Source of the DNA: Flaviflagellibacter sp963786225
GTDB taxonomy: Bacteria; Pseudomonadota; Alphaproteobacteria; Rhizobiales; Methylopilaceae
Length of the DNA: 64,000 nucleotides
Assembly: GCA_963786225.1 (NCBI GenBank)
Contig: CAWAYQ010000009.1
Span: 62,001 to 126,000 of the forward strand
Direction: 5' to 3'
The translations under genes were made by a program, and so were the position numbers. This document shows positions 24,240 to 31,642 of this stretch, in pieces. The notes below the pieces were generated by a model. The model had not been told where the DNA came from, ran no database searches, and saw only the letters and a program-made list of their open reading frames with translations. Numbering within the stretch: the stretch's first letter is position 1; every line of letters starts with the position of its first letter.

Positions 24240-25661
24240 ATGAACGCCCGAAACGCACCGCCGAAAACCATCTACGACAAGATCTTCGACGACCATATCG
24301 TGGAACGTCAGGACGACGGCACCTGCCTGCTCTACATCGACCGCCACCTCGTCCATGAAGTGACGAGCCCGCAGGCGTTCGAGGGCCTGCGCATGACAGG
24401 CCGCAAGGTCCGGGCGCCTGAGAAGACGCTCGCGGTCGTTGACCACAACGTGCCGACCTCGGACCGCAACCTGCCGAACCCCGATCCCGAAAGCACGACG
24501 CAGATAGCCGCGCTGGCCGAGAACACGCGCGAATTCGGCATCGAATATTTCGACGAGTTCTCCCCCAATCAGGGCATCGTCCACATCGTCGGTCCCGAAC
24601 TTGGCTTCACGCTGCCTGGCACGACGATCGTCTGCGGCGATAGCCACACCTCGACCCATGGCGCGTTCGGCGCGTTGGCGCACGGCATCGGCACGTCCGA
24701 GGTCGAGCATGTGCTCGCGACGCAGACCCTGATCCAGCGCAAAGCGAAGAACATGCGCGTCAGCGTCGACGGCAAACTGCCTGACGGCGTGACCGCGAAA
24801 GACATCATCCTCGCCATCATCGGCGAGATCGGCACCGCCGGCGGCACGGGCTCCGTGATCGAATATGCCGGCGAAGCTATACGCGCCCTCTCGATGGAAG
24901 GGCGGATGACGATCTGCAACATGTCGATCGAAGGCGGCGCACGCGCCGGCCTGATCGCCCCCGACGAGACGACCTTCGCCTATATGAAGGATCGCCCGCG
25001 CGCGCCGAAGGGCGATGCCTGGAGCGCCGCGCGACGCTACTGGGAAACGCTCGTTTCCGACGAGGGCGCTCATTTCGACAGCGAGGTCAGGCTCGACGCG
25101 GCGAAGCTGCCGCCGATCGTCACCTGGGGCACCAGCCCCGAGGACGTCGCGTCCGTACAAGGCATCGTACCGGATCCGGACAAGATCGAAGACGAGAACG
25201 TCCGCGCCGCGAAATGGCGCGCGCTCACCTATATGGGCCTGGCGCCGGGAACCAAGATCACCGACATCAAGCTCGATCGTATCTTCATCGGCTCCTGCAC
25301 CAACGGGCGCATCGAGGATTTGCGCGCCGTGGCGAAGATCGTCGAAGGAAAAACCGTACACGCCGATCTCAACGCGATGATCGTGCCGGGTTCGGGCCTC
25401 GTAAAGGTTCAGGCGGAAATGGAAGGTCTCGACAAGATCTTCCGTGCCGCGGGCTTCGACTGGCGCGAGCCGGGCTGCTCGATGTGCCTCGCGATGAACC
25501 CCGATAAACTGGCGCCGGAAGAACGTTGCGCGTCGACATCGAACCGCAATTTCGAGGGCCGGCAGGGCTTCAAGGGCCGCACGCACCTCGTTTCGCCGCA
25601 GATGGCGGCGGCGGCGGCAATCGCCGGCCGCTTCGTCGATATCCGGGAATGGGGTCACTGA
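24240..25661 (+). CDS. leuC: 3-isopropylmalate dehydratase large subunit
   Basis: [4Fe-4S] large subunit of isopropylmalate isomerase in leucine synthesis; works with LeuD (26567). 473 residues, usual length. The cluster cysteines lie in IFIGSCTNGRIEDLRA (about residue 350) and GCSMCLAMNPDKL (about 412-424). Other aconitase-family blocks are VCGDSHTSTHGAFGALAHGIGTSEVEHV and TSNRNFEGRQG. It is preceded by a candidate leader peptide and hairpin. leuD follows after two small unrelated genes, one of them on the opposite strand. Confidence 0.98.
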   Translation: MNARNAPPKTIYDKIFDDHIVERQDDGTCLLYIDRHLVHEVTSPQAFEGLRMTGRKVRAPEKTLAVVDHNVPTSDRNLPNPDPESTTQIAALAENTREFGIEYFDEFSPNQGIVHIVGPELGFTLPGTTIVCGDSHTSTHGAFGALAHGIGTSEVEHVLATQTLIQRKAKNMRVSVDGKLPDGVTAKDIILAIIGEIGTAGGTGSVIEYAGEAIRALSMEGRMTICNMSIEGGARAGLIAPDETTFAYMKDRPRAPKGDAWSAARRYWETLVSDEGAHFDSEVRLDAAKLPPIVTWGTSPEDVASVQGIVPDPDKIEDENVRAAKWRALTYMGLAPGTKITDIKLDRIFIGSCTNGRIEDLRAVAKIVEGKTVHADLNAMIVPGSGLVKVQAEMEGLDKIFRAAGFDWREPGCSMCLAMNPDKLAPEERCASTSNRNFEGRQGFKGRTHLVSPQMAAAAAIAGRFVDIREWGH

Positions 25662-25668
25662 GCACACG

Positions 25669-25698
25669 GAAACGGCCGCCCTCGCGGACGGCCGTTTC
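25669..25698. terminator. Inverted repeat after leuC
   Basis: A perfect 10-bp inverted repeat (GAAACGGCCG and complement) with a 10-nt loop, 8 bp after the leuC stop. There is no T-tract beyond the TTTC of the stem, so it is a possible terminator or 3' stabiliser between the convergent ends of leuC and the next minus-strand gene. Confidence 0.55.
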
Positions 25699-25714
25699 TC
25701 GCGTGTTCTGCAGG

Positions 25715-25990
25715 CTAATCGCAGATCCGGCGTTCGGTCACGATCTTCCTGCCGTTGCGGAACTTGACTGTGCGCTTGGTATAACAATCCGCCCGGTATG
25801 CACTGCGACCCGAATAGACGCGAACACCGGGGCCTGAATTGTAATGGCGCGGACCGCCGTAATAGCCGTCATGATAGCCACCGCGCGGGCCGACATCGAT
25901 ACCGATGCCGACCTGGGCCGAGGCAGGAGAAGCAAAGGCGGCAGCACCGATTACAGCGGCAAGAGCCGCAGACACGAGATATTTGGTCAT
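25715..25990 (-). CDS. Small secreted protein of unknown function
   Basis: 91 residues from ATG 25990 with a clear signal peptide (MTKYLVSAALAAVIGAAAFASPASA, about residues 1-25). The mature part is first rich in Gly, Tyr and His (residues about 28-55: GPRGGYHDGYYGGPRHYN), then basic (KRTVKFRNGRKIVTERRICD) with two cysteines. Such Gly/Tyr-rich exported proteins are frequent in Hyphomicrobiales but have no assigned function. The SD is GAGGG. It is convergent with leuC and divergent from the protease gene at 26114. Confidence 0.75.
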   Translation of the reverse strand: MTKYLVSAALAAVIGAAAFASPASAQVGIGIDVGPRGGYHDGYYGGPRHYNSGPGVRVYSGRSAYRADCYTKRTVKFRNGRKIVTERRICD

Positions 25991-26113
25991 GACACCCTCT
26001 GAGTTGTTGCCATACATCCATAACGTGGCTACCGCGCCCAAGTTGCACCGGCACAAGACAAAAATCTTCGCGGTGGAGGGGAACCTTTTCCCGATTTGCT
26101 GCGGAATCCGGCT

Positions 26114-26521
26114 ATGAGCGGAGGCGCCGCGGACTGGAGCGCGCCGTCGCTCGAGGATTTCGAGGCGATGGCCGCGTCGGCTTACCGGGCCTTGCCGGAT
26201 CAGTTCCGCGTACGCACGGAAGGCCTCGTGATCCGGATCGAGGAGTTTCCGGAGGACGACGTGCTGAAAGATCTCGGCATCGAGAGCCCTTTCGACCTTC
26301 TCGGCCTGTTTCAGGGCGTCGGCCTTGCCCAGGACGATGCGACGCCGCAAACGGGGCGGATGCCGAATATGGTGTTTTTGTACCGCCGGCCCATCCTGGA
26401 TTACTGGGCCGAGCATGAAGAGACGTTGGGACACATCGTGACCCATGTCCTGATCCACGAGATCGGCCACCATTTCGGCCTTTCGGACGACGACATGGAA
26501 GCGATCGAAGCGACGGTTTGA
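26114..26521 (+). CDS. Zincin-like metallopeptidase family protein (COG3824)
   Basis: Cytosolic protein of 135 residues with a compact zinc-protease motif near the C-terminus: THVLIHEIGHHFGLSDDDME, giving HExxHHxGxxDxD. It matches the small zincin-like COG3824 family common in Alphaproteobacteria. The middle part (SPFDLLGLFQGVGL, then a MPNMVFLYRRPILDYW segment) is also family-typical. Proteolytic activity is inferred from the motif only. Start ATG 26114; no strong SD. It ends 45 bp before leuD and is probably cotranscribed with it. Confidence 0.82.
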   Translation: MSGGAADWSAPSLEDFEAMAASAYRALPDQFRVRTEGLVIRIEEFPEDDVLKDLGIESPFDLLGLFQGVGLAQDDATPQTGRMPNMVFLYRRPILDYWAEHEETLGHIVTHVLIHEIGHHFGLSDDDMEAIEATV

Positions 26522-26566
26522 ATGTAATGCAGTTCGGCGCAGGATGTGCCGGTGGAGACGAAGACG

Positions 26567-27172
26567 ATGGAACCTTTCAACAAGCTGACGGGAGTCGCGG
26601 CGCCGCTGCCGCTGGTCAACATCGACACCGATATGATCATCCCGAAACAATATCTGAAGACGATCAAGCGCACCGGCCTCGGCGCCGGCCTGTTCGCGGA
26701 GATGCGCTTCGATGCCGACGGCAAGGAGAACCCCGATTTCGTTCTCAACAAGCCGGCCTACCGGAAGGCCCAGGTTCTCGTCGCCGGCGAGAACTTCGGC
26801 TGCGGATCCTCGCGCGAGCACGCGCCGTGGGCCCTGCTCGATTTCGGCATCCGCTGCGTAATCTCGACCTCGTTTGCCGACATTTTCTACCAGAACTGCT
26901 TCCAGAACGGCGTCCTGCCGATCATCGTGACGCCCGAGCAGTTGGACATGCTGATGGACGACGCGGAGCGCGGGGCCAATGCCACTTTGTCGATCGACCT
27001 CGAAGCCCAGGAGATCCGCGGGCCGGACGGCGGCGTCGTGAAGTTCGAGATAGATCCGTACAAGAAGCACTGCATGCTGAACGGCCTCGACCCGATCGGC
27101 CTGACCATGGTGAAGGCGGACAAGATCGCGGACTACGAAGAGAAGACCGCGGCCGCACGGCCGTGGGCCTGA
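26567..27172 (+). CDS. leuD: 3-isopropylmalate dehydratase small subunit
   Basis: Swivel-domain subunit of isopropylmalate isomerase, partner of LeuC; 201 residues. Conserved motifs are the N-terminal PLVNIDTDMIIPKQYLKTI, the substrate-site loop GENFGCGSSREHAPWAL (about residues 71-87) and FADIFYQNCFQNGVLPI. I chose ATG 26567 (GGAG about 11 nt upstream); an in-frame GTG seven codons earlier is a less likely start. Cofactor assembly and heterodimer formation with LeuC are expected. Confidence 0.97.
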   Translation: MEPFNKLTGVAAPLPLVNIDTDMIIPKQYLKTIKRTGLGAGLFAEMRFDADGKENPDFVLNKPAYRKAQVLVAGENFGCGSSREHAPWALLDFGIRCVISTSFADIFYQNCFQNGVLPIIVTPEQLDMLMDDAERGANATLSIDLEAQEIRGPDGGVVKFEIDPYKKHCMLNGLDPIGLTMVKADKIADYEEKTAAARPWA

Positions 27173-27243
27173 CGATCTAACCTCCCGAAAATGTGTGCGC
27201 GGGGCGGCATCCGCCGCCCCCGATCTGGCGTATCCTTCATCGC

Positions 27244-27840
27244 ATGGCCGAGAAGACGCCCCTCATTCACCCGCGTATCGTGCGCCTGACGCACTGGATC
27301 AACGCGTTTGCCATCCTCCTGATGGTGATGAGCGGATGGCGGATCTACAACGCCTCGCCGCTCTTTGCCTTCCGCTTTCCCGAGGAGATCACGCTCGGCG
27401 GCTGGCTCGCCGGTGCGCTGCAATGGCATTTCGCGGCGATGTGGCTGTTGGCCGGCAATCTCCTGGTCTATCTCGGCTACGGCATCTTCTCGGGCCGTTT
27501 CCGGACGAAGCTTTTCCCGCTGACGCCGCGTGCCGTCGTCCGTGACGCCGGCGCCTTCCTGCACGGAAAGCTGGGCCATGCCGATCTCAGCACCTACAAT
27601 GCGATCCAGCGACTGCTCTATCTCGGCGTCATCCTCGCGCTGCTGCTCATCATCGCCTCGGGCATCGCGATCTGGAAACCGATACAGATGCAGGAACTCA
27701 CCGCGCTGATGGGCGGCTACGAAACCGCGCGCATCGTGCATTTCTCGGCGATGAGCGCCATCGTCCTGTTCGTCATCGTCCATGTCGTGATGGCATTTCT
27801 CGTGCCGAAATCGCTTCTCGCAATGCTGCGAGGCCGCTGA
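27244..27840 (+). CDS. Cytochrome b/b6 (b561-type) membrane subunit
   Basis: Four-helix, heme b-binding inner-membrane protein, 198 residues, of the Ni/Fe-hydrogenase/thiosulfate-reductase cytochrome b family. Candidate heme histidines are in VRLTHWINA (near 17), LQWHFAAMW (near 62), IVHFSAMS (near 169) and VIVHVVMAF (near 181). The next gene, a Tat-exported molybdopterin oxidoreductase, overlaps its stop by one base (TGATG), so the pair should form a quinone-linked redox unit. The start at ATG 27244 has no evident SD. The electron direction and substrate are unknown. Confidence 0.87.
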   Translation: MAEKTPLIHPRIVRLTHWINAFAILLMVMSGWRIYNASPLFAFRFPEEITLGGWLAGALQWHFAAMWLLAGNLLVYLGYGIFSGRFRTKLFPLTPRAVVRDAGAFLHGKLGHADLSTYNAIQRLLYLGVILALLLIIASGIAIWKPIQMQELTALMGGYETARIVHFSAMSAIVLFVIVHVVMAFLVPKSLLAMLRGR

Positions 27841-28610
27841 TGCGCCGCCCCCGCCGCCCCGATGTCGACGCGCCGGCCCTGATCCGCGATGCCGCGAAGG
27901 GCATGGACATCCCGACCCGGCGCGCCTTTCTGAAAGGCGCCGCGGGTCTCGGCTCACTCACGCTCCTCACCGGATGCGACGTCGTCGACAGCAAGTCGGC
28001 GGAGAACGCGCTGAATTATATGTCGCGTTTCAACGACCGCGTTCAGGCGCTTCTGTTCAACCCGAACAAGCTTGCCCCGGAATATCCGGCGTCGATGATC
28101 CGGCGGCCGTTCCCGTTCAACGGCTTCTACCCCGCAGCCAAAGCGCCCACCGTCGAGCCTTCGACCTACCGCCTCGAACTCGCCGGCATGATCGCCGACA
28201 AGAAACCGTGGACGCTCCAGGATCTGTACGCGCTGCCGCAGACGACGCAGATCACGCGTCATGTGTGCGTCGAAGGGTGGAGCGCGATCGGCTCCTGGAC
28301 GGGCGCCCGGTTTTCCGAGTTCCTGACCCGCATCGGAGCCGACCTGAAACAGCCCTATGTCATGTTCCGCTGCGCCGACGGCTATTTCACCTCGATCGAC
28401 ATGCCGACCGCGCTGCATCCGCAGACGCAGCTTACGTTCGCCTTTGACGGCCGGATCCTGCCGCGTATTTACGGCTTCCCGATGAAACTCCGTATGCCGA
28501 CCAAACTGGGCTTCAAGAACCCCAAGCACATCACGGCGATCGAAGTGACGGACCGTTTCCAGGGCGGATACTGGGAGAACCAGGGCTACAACTGGTTCAG
28601 CGGACTCTGA
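27840..28610 (+). CDS. Tat-exported molybdopterin-dependent oxidoreductase (sulfite oxidase fold)
   Basis: 256 residues. A Tat motif (TRRAFLKGAAG, residues 26-36) is followed by a hydrophobic run ending in LLTGC46, a possible lipobox, so the protein may be a periplasmic lipoprotein. The sulfite-oxidase-type Moco domain is seen in RHVCVEGWSAIGSWTG, where C143 should bind molybdenum, followed by KQPYVMFRCADGYFTSIDM and GFPMKLRMPTKLGFKNPK. It resembles MsrP/YedY-type enzymes in size and fold; the partner is the cytochrome b encoded just upstream rather than a standard MsrQ. The substrate cannot be assigned. Repeat copy C follows. Confidence 0.88.
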   Translation: MRRPRRPDVDAPALIRDAAKGMDIPTRRAFLKGAAGLGSLTLLTGCDVVDSKSAENALNYMSRFNDRVQALLFNPNKLAPEYPASMIRRPFPFNGFYPAAKAPTVEPSTYRLELAGMIADKKPWTLQDLYALPQTTQITRHVCVEGWSAIGSWTGARFSEFLTRIGADLKQPYVMFRCADGYFTSIDMPTALHPQTQLTFAFDGRILPRIYGFPMKLRMPTKLGFKNPKHITAIEVTDRFQGGYWENQGYNWFSGL

Positions 28611-28612
28611 GC

Positions 28613-28766
28613 CCCTCCCTCCCCCTTGTGGGGAGGGCCGAGAGCGCGAAGCGCTCCGGGGTGGGGGCGCGGCGCTTCGAATTAGTCGGCCCCGAGGACA
28701 GGCCATCACCCCACCCCGCTCGCACTTCGTGCGAGTCGGCCCTCCCCATTCAGGGGAGGGAGGGGC
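28613..28766. repeat. Intergenic palindromic repeat, copy C
   Basis: Sits between the convergent oxidoreductase and GNAT genes. Left hairpin CCCTCCCCC-ttgt-GGGGAGGG, right hairpin CCCTCCCC-attca-GGGGAGGG, inner arms GGGGTGGGGGC and ATCACCCCACCCCGCTCG. Its right end supplies the last codons of the GNAT gene. Confidence 0.88.
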
Positions 28767-29340
28767 GCCGTTCCTGCAATTTGGCTTTCACCGCAGGCCA
28801 CTCCTCCGCGATGATCGAGAATACCACCGAGTCGCGCCGCGAGCCGTCGGGCTGGATCATATGGGCGCGCAGGACGCCCTCGCGGACCGCGCCGAGTTTT
28901 TCGACGGCCGCCTGGCTCCGCAGATTGCCGTGATGAACCTTGAACTGAACGCGCCGCGCGCCCCAGCTTTCGAACGCATGTGTCAGAAGAAGAAGCTTGG
29001 CCTCGGGATTGACCGCGGTACCCCAGAATTCCGGTACGTACCAGGTGTAGCCAAGCTCGAGCCGGCGATGCGCGGCATCGATCTCGAACATCCGCGACAT
29101 CCCGATCAGACACCCGTCCGACAACAGGCGGACGGCGAAGGGCACCTGTTCCCCGGCGGCCATTCCGTTCCGGGCGGCGGCGAGATAGGCGGCGGTGTCG
29201 CCGCGAACGGAATAGCCCCAGATGCGCTCGTCGCTCGCGGCTGCCGCGAGCTCGGTCATGTGCTCGTCGGCGAGCGGTTCGAGACGGACGATATGTCCTT
29301 CGAGAGGAACAGCGGGGGGAAGATCGGAGAGCGCGGACAT
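28750..29340 (-). CDS. GNAT acetyltransferase (RimJ/RimL type)
   Basis: Acetyl-CoA-dependent acyltransferase of 196 residues, RimJ/RimL-like layout. Visible features are the opening VPLEGHIVRLEPLADEHMTEL, EIDAAHRRLELGYTWYVPEFWGTAVNPEAK (about residues 84-113, the strand and helix before the CoA loop), ESWGARRVQFKVHHGNLRSQAAVEKLGAVREG and the MIQPDGSRRDSVVFSIIAEEW ending. The target (protein N-terminus or small molecule) is unknown. The last five codons (RPSLP) come from repeat copy C, so the original stop was probably replaced when the repeat arrived. It is divergent from the ridA gene by about 100 bp. Confidence 0.85.
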   Translation of the reverse strand: MSALSDLPPAVPLEGHIVRLEPLADEHMTELAAAASDERIWGYSVRGDTAAYLAAARNGMAAGEQVPFAVRLLSDGCLIGMSRMFEIDAAHRRLELGYTWYVPEFWGTAVNPEAKLLLLTHAFESWGARRVQFKVHHGNLRSQAAVEKLGAVREGVLRAHMIQPDGSRRDSVVFSIIAEEWPAVKAKLQERRPSLP

Positions 29341-29441
29341 CAGCGCTGGGTATCATCCGGCAGGCGCGGCGAACAGGGCTTGCGCCGGGACGGGTTTGGC
29401 GCAATCTGCCCGGCCCTGTCCTCTCGTAGCGAGACCCCCTC

Positions 29442-29828
29442 ATGACTCGACGCCTCATCTCTTCCGGCTCCGATTTCGAAAAGATCGCCGGTTACTCCCG
29501 CGCGGTCGTCCAGGGAGACTGGGTCTTCGTCGCCGGCACGACGGGCTATGATCCGGTCACGAAGGAAATGCCGGACAGCGTGATCGACCAGACGCGAAAC
29601 TGCTTCGCCACGATCAACAAGGCGCTGGGGGAAGCCGGTTCGAGCCTCAAGGACGCCGTGCGCGTCCAATATTTTGTGACGAGCCGCGAAGACGCCGAGA
29701 AGGTGTTCGGCATCTGCGGCGAGTTTCTCGGCGATATCCGTCCTGCGGCCGGCATCTATATCGTCTCCGGCCTCTACCGGCCCGAGATGAAGATCGAGAT
29801 CGAACTGACCGCCAAAAAGCAGGCCTGA
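29442..29828 (+). CDS. RidA/YjgF family protein
   Basis: 128-residue cytosolic protein of the RidA/YER057c/UK114 family. Archetypal members hydrolyse reactive enamines/imines made by PLP enzymes. Family blocks are GYSRAVVQGDWVFVAGTTGYDP, NCFATINKALGEAGSSLKDAVRVQYFV and RPAAGIYIVSGLYRPEMKIEIELTA. The usual arginine of archetypal RidA (in the RPARS-like segment) is not obvious; here the segment reads DIRPAAGIY, so it may be an Rid subgroup with another role. It lies between the GNAT gene (divergent) and leuB (same strand). Confidence 0.85.
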   Translation: MTRRLISSGSDFEKIAGYSRAVVQGDWVFVAGTTGYDPVTKEMPDSVIDQTRNCFATINKALGEAGSSLKDAVRVQYFVTSREDAEKVFGICGEFLGDIRPAAGIYIVSGLYRPEMKIEIELTAKKQA

Positions 29829-29924
29829 CCCAGCGACCATCCGCACGCTTGAAATGCCGGTCCCGCTTCTTTAACGGGATCGTGACTTTGCAACCTGCAG
29901 CAACCTTTCCAGGGAAATCACGAC

Positions 29925-31034
29925 ATGGCCACGCACAAGCTCTTGCTCCTGCCCGGCGACGGCATCGGCGTCGAGGTGATGGAGGAGGTGAAGAAGCTCA
30001 TCGCGTGGCTCGAGGCCCGGGGCGTCGCGAGCTTCGCCGTCGAGGAAGACCTTGTCGGCGGCGCGGCCTATGACGATTGCGGCGAGGCGATTTCCGAAGG
30101 TGCCATGACTCGGGCGCATGCGGCCGACGCCATCATATTCGGCGCGGTCGGCGGCCCGAAATGGGACAAGGTGCCTTACGGCAAACGCCCGGAAGCGGGC
30201 CTGCTGCGCCTGCGCAAGGATCTCGATCTGTTCGCCAATCTGCGCCCGGCTCTGTGCTACCCGGCCTTGGCCGACAGCTCCTCGCTCAAGCGCGACATCG
30301 TCGAAGGCCTCGACATCCTGATCGTGCGCGAGCTCACCGGCGGCGTCTATTTCGGCGAGCCCAAGCTGATCGAGACCCTGCCCGACGGCCAGGAGCGCGC
30401 GGTGGACACGCAGGTCTACACGACCAATGAGATCTCCCGCATCGCGCGCGTCGCCTTCGAGCTGGCACGGCTCCGCAAGAACCTCGTTCACTCGGCCGAG
30501 AAGAACAATGTGATGGTGTCGGGCGTGCTGTGGAAGAAGGTCGTCACCAAGGTCCACGCCGAAGAATATTCCGATGTCAGGCTCGAGCACATTCTGGCCG
30601 ACAATTGCGCCATGCAGCTCGTCCGCAATCCCAAGCAGTTCGACGTGCTCGTGACCGACAACCTGTTCGGCGACATCCTGTCGGACGCGGCCTCGATGCT
30701 GACCGGTTCGCTCGGCATGCTGCCGTCCGCCTCGCTCGGCGCCGAAGACGCGAACGGCAAGCGCGCGGCCATGTATGAGCCGGTCCACGGCTCGGCCCCG
30801 GACATCACCGGCAAGGGCCTGGCCAATCCGATCGCCGAAATCGCGAGCTTCGCCATGGCCCTGCGCTATTCGCTCAACCGGGGCGACCTCGCCGACGCAA
30901 TCGACCGCGCGATTGCCCGCGTGCTGCAGCAGGGAATGCGCACCGGCGACATCGCCGCCCTTGGCGAAAAGACCATCGGCACCGTCGAGATGGGCAAGGC
31001 GCTCATCGCGGCTATGGAGCGGGAACTGGCGTAA
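29925..31034 (+). CDS. leuB: 3-isopropylmalate dehydrogenase
   Basis: NAD-dependent oxidative decarboxylase of the leucine pathway; cytosolic dimer, 369 residues. Motifs are the opening LLLPGDGIGVEVMEEVKKL, the substrate-binding LLRLRKDLDLFANLRPA (about residues 93-109), VRELTGGVYFGEP, the catalytic Tyr/Lys region around VLWKKVVTKVHAE, and DNLFGDILSDAASMLTGSLGM with its metal-binding aspartates. It stands about 2.7 kb from leuD and has its own terminator. Confidence 0.98.
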   Translation: MATHKLLLLPGDGIGVEVMEEVKKLIAWLEARGVASFAVEEDLVGGAAYDDCGEAISEGAMTRAHAADAIIFGAVGGPKWDKVPYGKRPEAGLLRLRKDLDLFANLRPALCYPALADSSSLKRDIVEGLDILIVRELTGGVYFGEPKLIETLPDGQERAVDTQVYTTNEISRIARVAFELARLRKNLVHSAEKNNVMVSGVLWKKVVTKVHAEEYSDVRLEHILADNCAMQLVRNPKQFDVLVTDNLFGDILSDAASMLTGSLGMLPSASLGAEDANGKRAAMYEPVHGSAPDITGKGLANPIAEIASFAMALRYSLNRGDLADAIDRAIARVLQQGMRTGDIAALGEKTIGTVEMGKALIAAMERELA

Positions 31035-31061
31035 GCCGGCCGGCACACGGGACGCAAAAAC

Positions 31062-31090
31062 AAAAGCTCGGCCCATCAGGCCGAGCTTTT
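31062..31090 (+). terminator. Rho-independent terminator after leuB
   Basis: Perfect stem AAAAGCTCGGCC, loop CATCA, complement GGCCGAGCTTTT. It lies between the convergent leuB and the small secreted protein gene ending at 31125, so it can serve both strands. Confidence 0.9.
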
Positions 31091-31124
31091 CACGTTCTGG
31101 AAGTCCGAGGAGTGGGTTTGAGGC

Positions 31125-31439
31125 TCACTTGATCCGGTCGGGAGCCCGGAGCACGTAAATCCCGGGGCTATAGGGCAGATCCAACGGGTTAGGCAGCGGA
31201 AAGCGCCCGATGCCCGGGATTCCGTCATAGTTCGTCGACAAGAAGGTGTTGGCGGTCAGGTTCGACAATTCATAGTAGCGCACCGTCCTCGGGAGCACCT
31301 TGGTGCCGGGATTGAGGTAGCTCTTGGGCTTGATGGTGACGCGCACGCCCGGAAGGTCGGGGTCCTCCTGCGCTATCGACGGAAAAGTGAAGCCGGCGAA
31401 CACCAGAGCCGAAAGGGCGGCGGCGGACAGGACACGCAT
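31125..31439 (-). CDS. Small secreted protein of unknown function
   Basis: 104 residues with a signal peptide (MRVLSAAALSALVFAGFTFPSIA, about 1-23). The mature domain has no cysteines and reads as a short beta-rich segment: VRVTIKPKSYLNPGTKVLPRT, then NTFLSTNYDGIPGIGRFPLPNP and a C-terminal GIYVLRAPDRIK. I do not recognise a family. It is convergent with leuB and divergent from asd. Confidence 0.7.
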   Translation of the reverse strand: MRVLSAAALSALVFAGFTFPSIAQEDPDLPGVRVTIKPKSYLNPGTKVLPRTVRYYELSNLTANTFLSTNYDGIPGIGRFPLPNPLDLPYSPGIYVLRAPDRIK

Positions 31440-31642
31440 AGCAGGCTCCAGACAAGAGAATCTGTTTCGAGGTCAATGTCTCCCGGCGGGTAAGGTTCCG
31501 CAAGCACGTTTCCGCCACATGGTTCGTGAATTGCGTTTTTAGGAATTTGGCTTATGGGAAGGGCCCGGCCGCCCAAAGGGCCGCCGGATTAGCCGCCATT
31601 TCATCCGGACGAAGAGCCGGTCTGGGCATTTTGGAGCAGATT

